The notes beneath the pieces were generated by a model. That model made no database searches, was not told the origin of the DNA, and was given only the letters and a program-made list of their open reading frames with translations. Shown here piece after piece: positions 7,750 to 13,739 of a stretch of 13,739 nucleotides of DNA. The stretch's first letter is position 1. Each line of letters opens with the position of its first letter. The stretch comes from Nanobdellota archaeon (lineage in GTDB: Archaea > Nanobdellota > Nanobdellia > Pacearchaeales > GW2011-AR1). A program made the position numbers and the translations under genes. The stretch is from the NCBI GenBank assembly GCA_018825865.1, contig JAHKAF010000028.1, positions 1 through 13,739 of the forward strand, read 5' to 3'.

Positions 7750-8220
7750 TTATAATTTATGGCCTGTATGAAAATCTTCAGGATTCTCAGTAGGGATTAC
7801 TTTCTCAAATCCTTCCATCAGATGATAGAAATAGATTAATTCATCTTTGGTGGCAGAGCCATCTTGCATGCTTCTTGTCAAATTTTCTAGCCTTTTTGTT
7901 GAATGAATAATTTGAGAATTGCTAAAACCTCTAAGATATTTTTGAAGATATTCTGCATGATCCAATCTTTCTATTAATTGGGGGTCAAAAGAAAATACAC
8001 TCAATTTTTTATCCTGTTGTCGTTTTTCCAAACCCTCACGAGCTTCACTTAGATATCCCATAAAGTTCCCAATTGTTAACTGACTTTCTATCTTCTGTTT
8101 CTGAGTTGGAGAAACATTTGCTAAATTTCTCAGAATAATATGTCTTAACCCAGAGATTATTGTATACAATCCTACATTTTTCCTTAAAGGAAACTCGTAT
8201 TTACTTAATTCTTTTAACAT
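7750..8220 (-). CDS. Unrecognised helical protein downstream of PCNA (156 aa)
   Basis: Soluble, mostly helix-forming protein without signal peptide, membrane span or cysteines. I chose the ATG at 8220 (MLKELSKYEF) over the in-frame TTG at 8226. A GGATGA sequence lies about 9 bases before the ATG and could pair weakly with 16S rRNA. The gene lies 49 bases after the PCNA stop on the same strand with no TATA-like box between, so the two are probably co-transcribed. I recognise no family. One short stretch, QKYLRGFS (residues 93-100), partly matches the PCNA-binding pattern Q-x-x-hydrophobic-x-x-aromatic-aromatic but lacks the last aromatic residue, so it is weak evidence for PCNA binding. A role linked to replication or repair is only suggested by position. 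Confidence 0.7.
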   Translation of the reverse strand: MLKELSKYEFPLRKNVGLYTIISGLRHIILRNLANVSPTQKQKIESQLTIGNFMGYLSEAREGLEKRQQDKKLSVFSFDPQLIERLDHAEYLQKYLRGFSNSQIIHSTKRLENLTRSMQDGSATKDELIYFYHLMEGFEKVIPTENPEDFHTGHKL

Positions 8221-8269
8221 TTTCAATCATCCGTTTTTACTGAACCTCGTGAAGGAAACGCAGAAGACT

Positions 8270-8995
8270 TTAGTCGTCTGTCTCAACCCTCGGAGCAAGT
8301 ATAAAACTTATTCCCATGTGTTCTGTTCTGCAGTCCATTTTAAGAGGGTGGTCATTCGCGAATTTCAAAATTGTTTTTTCTGTTAGTTTAGAACCTTTAA
8401 TGAATTTTTGTAGATATTCCAGACTATATTTTGCCTTGCAATTTTCAGCCTGGATTTTTGCCTCATCACCTGAAAACTCAGACCGCGCAGAATTCAATCC
8501 TTTTGCTTCAATTATGAATTTGCCGTCCTCGATAATAAACGAGCATGAATTTGCCACAACAGCACAATCTTCTATTGAAGCAATAAAATCTATAGAGTCG
8601 ATTTCAACCCGCGAACTGAATTCCAACCCTGGCATTTCTTTATCTTCTGTGTCTATATCAATAAGATTTAAACTGAAATTTCTCCTTATTCTATCTTGGA
8701 TTTGTATTTTCAATAAGTTATCTTGTCTTTCCAAAATCAAAGAACTTCCTGTGCCTGCACGTTTCAGAATTCTCTTAAAATCATCAAGATTAACTCCTAA
8801 AACCTCGTCGTCAACTTCAAACTGCGAAAACGCCCCTTTCGGAAGCCTGAACCCAACCATCGCGACATTCGCAGGGTCCCTCGCAGTGATGCTCATCCCA
8901 AATTCATTAACTTTAATTCGCACTTCTGACACCAACTCTGAGATAACATCAATCGACTTTGATAATAAAACAGAGTTGTCCAATTTAACTAACAT
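8270..8995 (-). CDS. pcn: DNA polymerase sliding clamp PCNA (241 aa)
   Basis: Archaeal PCNA: a homotrimeric ring around DNA that tethers polymerase, ligase, FEN1 and other PIP-box proteins during replication and repair. The length of 241 aa is typical for the family. Visible hallmarks are the opening strand and helix (MLVKLDNSVLLSKSIDVISE), the conserved MSITARDPANVAMVGFRLP block (34-52), the basic centre-facing helix L-D-D-F-K-R-I-L-K-R (70-79), the interdomain connecting loop around 111-126 (LIDIDTEDKEMPGLEF), and the C-terminal strand F-I-L-A-P-R-V-E (231-238) that contacts client peptides. I chose the ATG at 8995 rather than the GTG at 9001, because it matches the usual family start and lies 26 bases from the TATA-like box. 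It is divergent from the primase gene and followed by an unrecognised gene in the same unit. Confidence 0.97.
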   Translation of the reverse strand: MLVKLDNSVLLSKSIDVISELVSEVRIKVNEFGMSITARDPANVAMVGFRLPKGAFSQFEVDDEVLGVNLDDFKRILKRAGTGSSLILERQDNLLKIQIQDRIRRNFSLNLIDIDTEDKEMPGLEFSSRVEIDSIDFIASIEDCAVVANSCSFIIEDGKFIIEAKGLNSARSEFSGDEAKIQAENCKAKYSLEYLQKFIKGSKLTEKTILKFANDHPLKMDCRTEHMGISFILAPRVETDD

Positions 8996-9016
8996 CCTCA
9001 CAAAAATATCTTTGAG

Positions 9017-9025
9017 ATTTTAAAC
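9017..9025 (-). promoter_or_regulatory. TATA box of the PCNA unit
   Basis: The minus strand reads GTTTAAAAT, centred about 26 bases before the ATG at 8995. The fit is better for that start than for the GTG at 9001 and is one reason for choosing it. An alternative, TTTAAATAA (near 9059-9051), overlaps the primase TATA box on the other strand and would give a longer leader. Confidence 0.5.
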
Positions 9026-9050
9026 ATTGCTGTTGTGGAGTATAAGTTAT

Positions 9051-9059
9051 TTATTTAAA
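9051..9059 (+). promoter_or_regulatory. TATA box of the primase gene
   Basis: TTATTTAAA, centred 26 bases before the ATG at 9081, which supports that start and a leaderless transcript. The divergent PCNA box lies only about 30 bases away, so both replication genes share a promoter region of about 85 bases and could be controlled together. Confidence 0.6.
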
Positions 9060-9080
9060 CTTCCCCCTCTTATTTTTAAC

Positions 9081-10481
9081 ATGGAACAAAAACCAATCGG
9101 GTTCAAGGAGCAGAGAGTGAGGAAAATTACTCATTTGTATTATTCGCGACAGGATGTTCAGAAGGCAATTTTTGAATTCTCTAAAAATCGTGAGATATGC
9201 CCAAGGTATTTTGAAGGTTTTGGAAAACGCCCCGATTCTTTTGAATATCTTGGAGATGTGATGGCGATGGTAAAAAAAGGTTCGACGTCTTTTCATTGTT
9301 CAGAAGAATTGTGGAAAAATCCTTTGGAGATTGTCACAGGAATGACAGAAGAGCAGGCAAACGAACTGAGGACAGGATGGGATTTGCTGATTGACATAGA
9401 CAGCAAGTATATTGATTACTCAAAAATTTCAGCAGAAGTAATAATGGACTTTCTTAAGTTCCACGGAATCAAAAACATTGGAGTCAAGTTCTCAGGAAGC
9501 AAGGGTTTTCATCTGATTATTCCATGGAAGGCATTTCCTAAAGAAGTTAATGAAGTAAAGACTTCAGACATGTTTCCAGAATGGCCGAGGATAATCACCC
9601 AATATATAACCGAGAAGACAAAAAAACAATTGATAGAAAAAATTTCTAATTTGGAAAAACCAAACAAATATGTGAAAGATTTTCAGGCTCCGAAAGAAGT
9701 CATGCCTGACATCATCCTCGTTTCCCCTCGGCACTTGTTCAGAATGCCATATTCTTTGCACGAGAAAACAGCGTTGGCAAGTGCAGTTTTAGAACCCTCG
9801 GAAGTTTCCAATTTTCAACTTATAGATGCAGACCCTATGAAAGTAGAAGTCAAGGATTTTATGCCAGATTCAGAAGAAGGCGAAGCATCTGAACTTTTAA
9901 TGCAGGCATTAGACTGGCACAAGGAAAATAATCTCGTAGAAGAAGAGAAAAAAACATTTGATTACCAACCAACCAAGATAGATAATCTCTCTGAAAAGAA
10001 TTTTCCTCCATGCGTTAAAAACATTTTAAAGGGAATCAGCGACGGCAAAAAGAGGGCAGTTTTTGTATTGATAAATTTCTTCCGTTCTGTTGGAATGGAT
10101 AAAGAAAAGCTGGAAAAAATAATTGAAGAATGGAATAAGAAAAATCCTGTTCCTCTAAAAAAAGGTTACATCCTTTCTCAGCTTTCATGGGCTTACAAAC
10201 GAAAACCAATAATGCCTCAAAACTGCAAGGAGTTCTACCAGGGCTTTGCAGTCTGCACCCCCGACAACTTTTGCAAACTAATTAAGAATCCTGTTAATTA
10301 CACAATTCGAAAAAGCAGGATTGAAGAAAACAAAGATAATTGGGCGAAGGGGAAGAAAGGGCGCCGCTTCCCACGGGATGACCCTTTGAAGAGAAGGGCC
10401 TCGGCGCATACCCCCAAAAATTTGAATGAAGGGATAAAGAAAATTAAGAAGAATGAAAATGAAGAGAAGGATGAATTATAA
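9081..10481 (+). CDS. priS: Single-chain archaeal DNA primase: PriS catalytic domain fused to PriL-like Fe-S domain (466 aa)
   Basis: Makes the primers for replication. Residues 1 to about 290 are the archaeo-eukaryotic primase catalytic domain: FHCSEELW (71-78), the metal-binding pair D-I-D (105-107) in DLLIDIDSKY, the nucleotide-binding SGSKGFH (138-144), and SPRHLFRMPYSLHEKT (215-230) with the R-x-P-x-S-L-H signature. Residues 308-407 resemble the PriL C-terminal Fe-S domain: FPPCVKNILKG, a helical middle, then PQNCKEF and VCTPDNFCKLIKNP, giving four candidate cluster ligands C311, C382, C392 and C398. A separate PriL N-terminal domain is absent. Such fusions are known from Nanoarchaeum and related DPANN. 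Residues 411-466 form a charged Lys/Arg/Glu tail. The ATG at 9081 was chosen over an upstream in-frame ATG at 9027, because 9027-9080 contains the TATA box and encodes an unusual hydrophobic extension. Confidence 0.95.
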   Translation: MEQKPIGFKEQRVRKITHLYYSRQDVQKAIFEFSKNREICPRYFEGFGKRPDSFEYLGDVMAMVKKGSTSFHCSEELWKNPLEIVTGMTEEQANELRTGWDLLIDIDSKYIDYSKISAEVIMDFLKFHGIKNIGVKFSGSKGFHLIIPWKAFPKEVNEVKTSDMFPEWPRIITQYITEKTKKQLIEKISNLEKPNKYVKDFQAPKEVMPDIILVSPRHLFRMPYSLHEKTALASAVLEPSEVSNFQLIDADPMKVEVKDFMPDSEEGEASELLMQALDWHKENNLVEEEKKTFDYQPTKIDNLSEKNFPPCVKNILKGISDGKKRAVFVLINFFRSVGMDKEKLEKIIEEWNKKNPVPLKKGYILSQLSWAYKRKPIMPQNCKEFYQGFAVCTPDNFCKLIKNPVNYTIRKSRIEENKDNWAKGKKGRRFPRDDPLKRRASAHTPKNLNEGIKKIKKNENEEKDEL

Positions 10482-10516
10482 GTTCGTTTACTTCTAATCC
10501 CCCAGACATTAAAAAA

Positions 10517-10525
10517 TTATTTAAA
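10517..10525 (+). promoter_or_regulatory. TATA box of the MntA/HepT pair
   Basis: TTATTTAAA, centred 26 bases before the ATG at 10547. The sequence and spacing are the same as in the primase promoter, consistent with leaderless transcription of the toxin-antitoxin unit. Confidence 0.6.
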
Positions 10526-10546
10526 CAAAGAACTACTAATTAGTTC

Positions 10547-10834
10547 ATGAAAATCAATAGTATAGAATCAATAAAGAAAAAGATAGTTCCCATATTGAAG
10601 AAGAATAAAGTAGTGAGAGCAGGGATATTTGGTTCATATGCGAGAGGGGAACAGAAGAAAAATAGTGATATTGATATCCTGATTAAAACATCTAAACCCC
10701 TTGGGTTTGCATTTATGAAAATTCAGTTTGAAATTGAGGGTAAATTAAAAAAGAGAGTAGATTTATTAAGTTATAAGGCACTCCATCCTTTATTGAAGGA
10801 AAAAATTCTGAAAGAGGAGATAAGAATAATATGA
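10547..10834 (+). CDS. mntA: MntA-type minimal nucleotidyltransferase antitoxin (95 aa)
   Basis: Minimal nucleotidyltransferase of the MNT/HEPN toxin-antitoxin class. The signature is complete: GIFGSYARGE (27-35), giving the G-S-x10-D-x-D motif with G29, S30, D41 and D43 in the NSDIDILI block, and a third acidic residue D72 in RVDLLSY. In characterised MntA/HepT pairs this enzyme transfers AMP from ATP to a tyrosine of HepT and so silences its RNase activity. The length is typical. The downstream HepT frame starts inside this gene's stop codon (ATGA), the usual coupled arrangement. The partner's frame is broken by a single base, so this copy may now be an orphan antitoxin unless the frameshift is a sequencing error or is bypassed. 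Activity and target are inferred from motifs only. Confidence 0.92.
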   Translation: MKINSIESIKKKIVPILKKNKVVRAGIFGSYARGEQKKNSDIDILIKTSKPLGFAFMKIQFEIEGKLKKRVDLLSYKALHPLLKEKILKEEIRII

Positions 10835-11168
10835 AAGAATACCAAATATTCCTTAAGCATATCTTAGAAAATATTGAGATTATAGAAAAATTTTCAAAAA
10901 TATTTCTAAACAAGACTTAGTTGCAGATAAGCAAAAACAATATGCAATTATAAGGGCTATAGAAATCATCGGCGAAGCTGTAAGAAATTTACCTCAAAAG
11001 TTTATCAAGAAATATCCAGAAATACCTTGGAAAGAAATAGTCGGCACAAGAGATAAATTGATTCATCATTATTTTGGAATAGATTTAGATATGATTTGGA
11101 AAATAGTTAAGGAAGACCTTCCAAGGTTAAAAAGAAGTATTAAGAATATTTTTGGTAATGAAAAGTGA
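10831..11168 (+). pseudogene. hepT: HepT-like HEPN toxin, frameshifted
   Basis: HEPN (DUF86-type) RNase toxin partner of the MntA gene, broken by one missing base. The frame from the ATG at 10831 reads MKEYQIFLKHILENIEIIEK and meets TAG at 10918-10920. A frame one base back continues with ISKQDLVADKQKQYAIIRAI and ends at TGA 11166-11168. Adding one A to the five-A run at 10896-10900 joins the two into a 112-aa protein of normal length. All active-site residues are then present: the R-x4-H-x-Y motif in TRDKLIHHYFG gives R74, H79 (catalytic pair) and Y81 (the tyrosine AMPylated in known systems). The downstream half shows no other damage, so the lesion is recent, a sequencing or assembly error in a homopolymer, or a site of -1 slippage. 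The overlap with mntA is 4 bases. Confidence 0.85.
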
Positions 11169-11197
11169 GTTACTTCTAACAAACCAACCATAACAAA

Positions 11198-11205
11198 TTT
11201 TAAAA
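11198..11205 (+). promoter_or_regulatory. TATA box of the 604-aa surface protein gene
   Basis: TTTTAAAA, centred 26-27 bases before the ATG at 11228, consistent with a leaderless transcript. It lies about 30 bases beyond the end of the HepT frame. Confidence 0.55.
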
Positions 11206-11227
11206 ACAACACTTAACTAATCTTCAC

Positions 11228-13042
11228 ATGAAAAAGAAGGTGTTTCTATTTATTATATTATTTTCCCTACTATTTGTTTTGCCATTTGTAATCGCAGCAG
11301 ATAGCGAATCTAATGATACAGGAGATATTGTGGTTGATAATACCGAGGATAGTAGGTCAGATGTAGAAAAAGCATATGATTGTCTTGATAGCAGGGTGAG
11401 TGAATGTTCAACTTCCCTCGAAGATAATATTTTTACTTTGCTGGCAATTAAGAAATGTAAGAGTGAAGTTCTGGATAAGATGAGTAATGATGAGTGTTGG
11501 CCAGAAGGAGGCTGCAAAGTAAAACCAACTGCCCAGGCAATTTTAGCTTTAAGTAAGGCAGGAACCAACACAAACGAAGCAGAGAAATGGTTAATTTCAC
11601 AAAACCAGACACCCTCGGATTTAATATGGTACCTCCAGATTGATAGTTCTGAAGCAACAACCTGCACAATCACATATAAAGGTTCTTCTTACCAGACAAC
11701 TATACAAGCAGATAAAAAAATAAGCTCTGGAGCAGGAAGTTGCCTTAGTTTGTCGTCGAATGAATATTGGTTAAGAGTCTCCCCAGAATGTTACGAAGAA
11801 GATATAGAAATCCAATGTCATGATAGTTCTTTTATGACTTCATTATTATTCAAGAAGAAAACATCGTCGACAATTTACATCTCAAGCGACCCCCACTCTG
11901 CTTCAGCAGAAGGGACAACAACTGAAAAAATTTATTCTGTCTGCTTTGGACAAGGGGGAACTTGCAATTACGAAGGAAGCCTGTGGGCTACACTAACCCT
12001 AAATTATTTAGATTACGACGTTTCTCCTTATATCCCTTATTTAACAACAATGGTAGATGAGAATGAAAAATATCTCCCTGAAGCTTTCTTGTATTCTTTA
12101 ACTGGTTATACAGATTTTCGTGTGAACCTTTTACAAAAACAGAAGAATAATCAATATTGGATGGAAGACCTCAATAAATTTTATGATACTGCAGTAGCAT
12201 TATATCCTTTTCAGGATGATACCCCTCAAGAGAAAACAAACTCGCAGGAATGGCTGCTTGATATTCAGGGAAGCGACGGATGCTGGGGGAGCATCAAAGA
12301 TACAGCATTTTTATTGCACTCATTATGGCCAGACCAATCACGTGGGGAAACCCAAGCAGATGTAACAGACGAAGATTGCGAGGATTCAGGTCATTATTGT
12401 ATGTCTCAGTTCAGTTGTCAAGGAGAAATTCTTTCTGGATATGATTGTGCAGGAGTGCAAAAATGTTGCGACACACCTTCATTAGATAATAATTGTGAAG
12501 ACCAAGGCGGAGAGATTTGCGGATTAAGTGAAGAGTGTAGTGTCTCGACAACCGACGCTGTAGATACTTCTGAATGTTGTCTTGGTTATTGTAGAGAAGT
12601 CGGGAGCGTAGTCGAAGAATCAGATTGTGAAAGATACGGAGGAGATTGCAGAAGTTCATGTTTTGAGGATGAAGAAGAAACCACTGACAAATGTGATTCT
12701 TTTAGCGATGTATGTTGTGTAGGAAAAACAACCTCTGAAAAAAGTTACCTTTGGATTTGGATTTTGTTAATATTAATAATTTTAATTATTCTTGGAATAA
12801 TCTTTAGAGATAGATTAAGACCTTATTGGTTCAGACTAAAATCAATGTTTGGGGGAAAACCAGAACCAGGATTGGATCCAAGATACTCTATGCCTTCTTC
12901 AAGAATTCCATTCAGAAGACTAATCCCAAGAAGAATTATGCCCCCATCACAAACTCCTATAAAAAGGCCTGTTCCTCAAGTAAAAAAAGAGTCAAGTGAA
13001 ATCGACGATGTTTTAAGGAAGCTGAAGGAGATGGGTAAGTAG
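11228..13042 (+). CDS. Membrane-anchored extracellular protein with alpha-toroid-like segments and Cys-rich repeats (604 aa)
   Basis: Signal peptide at residues 1-23 (cleavage near VIA-AD). Residues 45-370 hold segments reminiscent of alpha/alpha-toroid (prenyltransferase/squalene-cyclase-like) folds: CKVKPTAQAILALSKAG (96-112), and QEWLLDIQGSDGCWGSIKDT (340-359) followed by AFLLHSLW, with the Q-x(n)-DGCWG signature. A Cys-containing beta-like insert (about 140-245) separates them. Residues 384-498 form three Cys-rich repeats, each starting CE-x-x-G and ending in CC (413-414, 450-451, 496-497). A C-terminal transmembrane helix (507-526) is followed by a basic, Pro-rich tail of about 75 residues that would face the cytoplasm. 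So it is a type I membrane protein with a large disulfide-rich ectodomain. Catalytic residues of true cyclases are not evident, so binding or scaffolding is likelier than terpene chemistry. It is monocistronic; its neighbour downstream is convergent. Confidence 0.88.
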   Translation: MKKKVFLFIILFSLLFVLPFVIAADSESNDTGDIVVDNTEDSRSDVEKAYDCLDSRVSECSTSLEDNIFTLLAIKKCKSEVLDKMSNDECWPEGGCKVKPTAQAILALSKAGTNTNEAEKWLISQNQTPSDLIWYLQIDSSEATTCTITYKGSSYQTTIQADKKISSGAGSCLSLSSNEYWLRVSPECYEEDIEIQCHDSSFMTSLLFKKKTSSTIYISSDPHSASAEGTTTEKIYSVCFGQGGTCNYEGSLWATLTLNYLDYDVSPYIPYLTTMVDENEKYLPEAFLYSLTGYTDFRVNLLQKQKNNQYWMEDLNKFYDTAVALYPFQDDTPQEKTNSQEWLLDIQGSDGCWGSIKDTAFLLHSLWPDQSRGETQADVTDEDCEDSGHYCMSQFSCQGEILSGYDCAGVQKCCDTPSLDNNCEDQGGEICGLSEECSVSTTDAVDTSECCLGYCREVGSVVEESDCERYGGDCRSSCFEDEEETTDKCDSFSDVCCVGKTTSEKSYLWIWILLILIILIILGIIFRDRLRPYWFRLKSMFGGKPEPGLDPRYSMPSSRIPFRRLIPRRIMPPSQTPIKRPVPQVKKESSEIDDVLRKLKEMGK

Positions 13043-13043
13043 A

Positions 13044-13048
13044 TTTTT
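13044..13048 (+). terminator. Possible short T-tract terminator
   Basis: Five T directly follow the TAG stop of the 604-aa protein gene. A run this short may be enough for archaeal termination, but it is common in AT-rich DNA, so support is weak. The 60 bases between the two convergent genes show no other clear signal. Confidence 0.3.
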
Positions 13049-13102
13049 CATCACAGAAATTAATATAAACTAAATTAATGGATTGGCAATTATCTTATAA
13101 AA

Positions 13103-13582
13103 TTAACGAGAGGACTTTTTCTCATTTAGTAAAAATTCAAAATAATCTTTGCCCCAAGCCAAGATTTTTCCATTTTTCTTCAAAAGTTTTTGAGATTTTT
13201 TTTTGAATTTTACGTAATCTTTGAGGAATTTTGCATCTATATCTGGCCAAATATCTCCGATTATGCAATCAAATTTTCTATCTTCTGGTAGACCATAAAA
13301 ATCATAAATAATAACCTCTCCATATATTTTTCCATCCTCTTTCATCTTTTCAATTATTTTCTTATATTTTTCTACTACTATCACCGATTTTACTTTTGGG
13401 TTTTTAATCAAAAATTTTGGTAAAATTCCATAACCATAACCAGCGACGAGAACATCTCCAAAAGAATTTTTAGCCAGATCTTCTTGAAGTTTTCTTTCTT
13501 GAGGTGTATCCCACATCCACAGATACCCATCAATAAACATAAATCTATGTTTTTTGTGGCGCAAAATTTCTATTTTGGGCAT
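13103..13582 (-). CDS. Class I SAM-binding, spermidine-synthase-like protein (159 aa)
   Basis: A small Rossmann-fold protein of the class I methyltransferase/spermidine-synthase superfamily. The glycine-rich cofactor loop is VLVAGYGYG (44-52), followed by a helix and then VIVVEKY (67-73), whose Glu71 would hold the ribose hydroxyls. IYDFYGLPEDRKFDCIIGDIW (92-112) supplies the region that binds the adenine and the acidic motif near the substrate. The N-terminal part (RFMFIDGYLWMWDTPQERKL) resembles the beta-hairpin lead-in of spermidine synthase-like proteins. At 159 aa it is clearly shorter than a true spermidine synthase (about 280 aa), so polyamine synthesis is unlikely and the substrate is unknown. 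It has its own TATA-like box and is convergent with the 604-aa protein gene. It is Lys-rich, as is usual for AT-rich DNA. Confidence 0.8.
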   Translation of the reverse strand: MPKIEILRHKKHRFMFIDGYLWMWDTPQERKLQEDLAKNSFGDVLVAGYGYGILPKFLIKNPKVKSVIVVEKYKKIIEKMKEDGKIYGEVIIYDFYGLPEDRKFDCIIGDIWPDIDAKFLKDYVKFKKKSQKLLKKNGKILAWGKDYFEFLLNEKKSSR

Positions 13583-13605
13583 ATAGTGTATAATTCTCTT
13601 TCAAC

Positions 13606-13614
13606 ATTTATAAT
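13606..13614 (-). promoter_or_regulatory. TATA box of the SAM-binding protein gene
   Basis: The minus strand reads ATTATAAAT, centred about 28 bases before the ATG at 13582, consistent with a leaderless or nearly leaderless transcript. Confidence 0.55.
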
Positions 13615-13669
13615 TCTTTTCAATTAACAACTCTCTTCAATCCTCTCGCAAGCAAGCTAATTGACAAAA

Positions 13670-13678
13670 TTTATTAAC
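13670..13678 (+). promoter_or_regulatory. Possible TATA box of the right-edge gene
   Basis: TTTATTAAC, centred about 28 bases before the ATG at 13702. It matches the spacing of the other promoters here but is a poorer match in sequence. A second AT-rich stretch nearer the ATG is too close to serve as a TATA box. Confidence 0.35.
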
Positions 13679-13701
13679 CTTATTAAATTTATATTTCTAT
13701 A

Positions 13702-13739
13702 ATGAAAAATAAAAACTTTTTTTACCAACAATACAACAA
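13702..13739 (+). CDS. Start of a gene cut by the window edge
   Basis: An ATG at 13702 opens a frame reading MKNKNFFYQQYN up to the end of the window without a stop. A TATA-like stretch about 28 bases upstream fits the promoter pattern used elsewhere here. Twelve codons are too few to name the product or to be certain of the gene. Confidence 0.35.
   Translation, partial: MKNKNFFYQQYN

Noticed and set aside
8996..9001. GTG start two codons upstream for PCNA
   Set aside because: The ATG at 8995 gives the usual PCNA N-terminus and the best promoter spacing.
8316..9023. 235-codon open frame on the plus strand
   Set aside because: It lies fully opposite PCNA, whose family match is strong. Its translation shows no motif and it would start within the PCNA promoter.
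9027..9080. Upstream ATG start for the primase
   Set aside because: The extra 18 residues resemble no primase start, and this stretch contains the TATA box. The ATG at 9081 has the correct 26-base spacing.
10713..10913. 66-codon minus-strand frame across the mntA/hepT junction
   Set aside because: It is a shadow of the two genes, whose motifs are clear on the plus strand.
11224..11673. 149-codon minus-strand frame
   Set aside because: It is antisense to the 604-aa surface protein, with no motif and no promoter of its own.
13103..13582. Calling the SAM-binding protein a true spermidine synthase
   Set aside because: It is a little over half the family length and shows only the cofactor-binding half convincingly, so only the superfamily is supported.
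1..13739. tRNA, rRNA, insertion sequence or integration site
   Set aside because: I saw no cloverleaf, rRNA stretch, transposase-like protein or terminal inverted repeats on either strand.

Overview
The window looks like a piece of a DPANN archaeal chromosome, most like the Pacearchaeota/Woesearchaeota group. Three things point there: an archaeal PCNA; a DNA primase in which the small-subunit catalytic domain and the large-subunit Fe-S domain share one chain, as known from Nanoarchaeum; and envelope proteins with archaeal pilin-type leaders (K/R-G-Q-V-[ST]-[IV]-F). The DNA is AT-rich and very compact. Genes abut or overlap by 1 to 4 bases, and no gene-free stretch exceeds 300 bases. Transcription units start with an AT-rich TATA-like box centred about 26 to 28 bases before the start codon, which suggests mostly leaderless mRNAs.

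Left half, minus strand (65-7740): two consecutive transcription units for cell-surface proteins that are paralogous to each other. Unit A has its promoter near 7737 and encodes a pilin-like protein (7710-6937), then directly abutting it a giant Cys-rich secreted/membrane protein of 1373 aa (6936-2815). Unit B has its promoter near 2805 and encodes a second pilin-like protein (2779-1994), a 68-aa helical protein (1994-1788), a 498-aa Cys-rich secreted protein equivalent to the N-terminal half of the giant one (1791-295), and a 74-aa single-membrane-span protein (289-65). A T-tract terminator follows at about 60-48. None of these genes has a function I can name. Together they look like a duplicated surface-structure module pairing a membrane-anchored pilin-like subunit with a disulfide-rich extracellular partner.

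Centre (7750-10481): a replication block with a divergent promoter region. PCNA and an unrecognised 156-aa helical protein lie on the minus strand; the fused primase lies on the plus strand.

Right half: a MntA/HepT (nucleotidyltransferase/HEPN) toxin-antitoxin pair whose HepT frame is broken by one missing A in an A-run (10547-11168). Next comes a 604-aa secreted protein with alpha/alpha-toroid-like segments, three Cys-rich repeats, a C-terminal membrane span and a basic cytoplasmic tail (11228-13042). Convergent to it is a short class I SAM-binding (spermidine-synthase-like) protein (13582-13103). The first codons of another plus-strand gene lie at the right edge (13702-13739).

The most interesting content is the duplicated pilin-like/Cys-rich surface module, followed by the toroid/Cys-repeat membrane protein, the single-chain primase and the frameshifted HepT.
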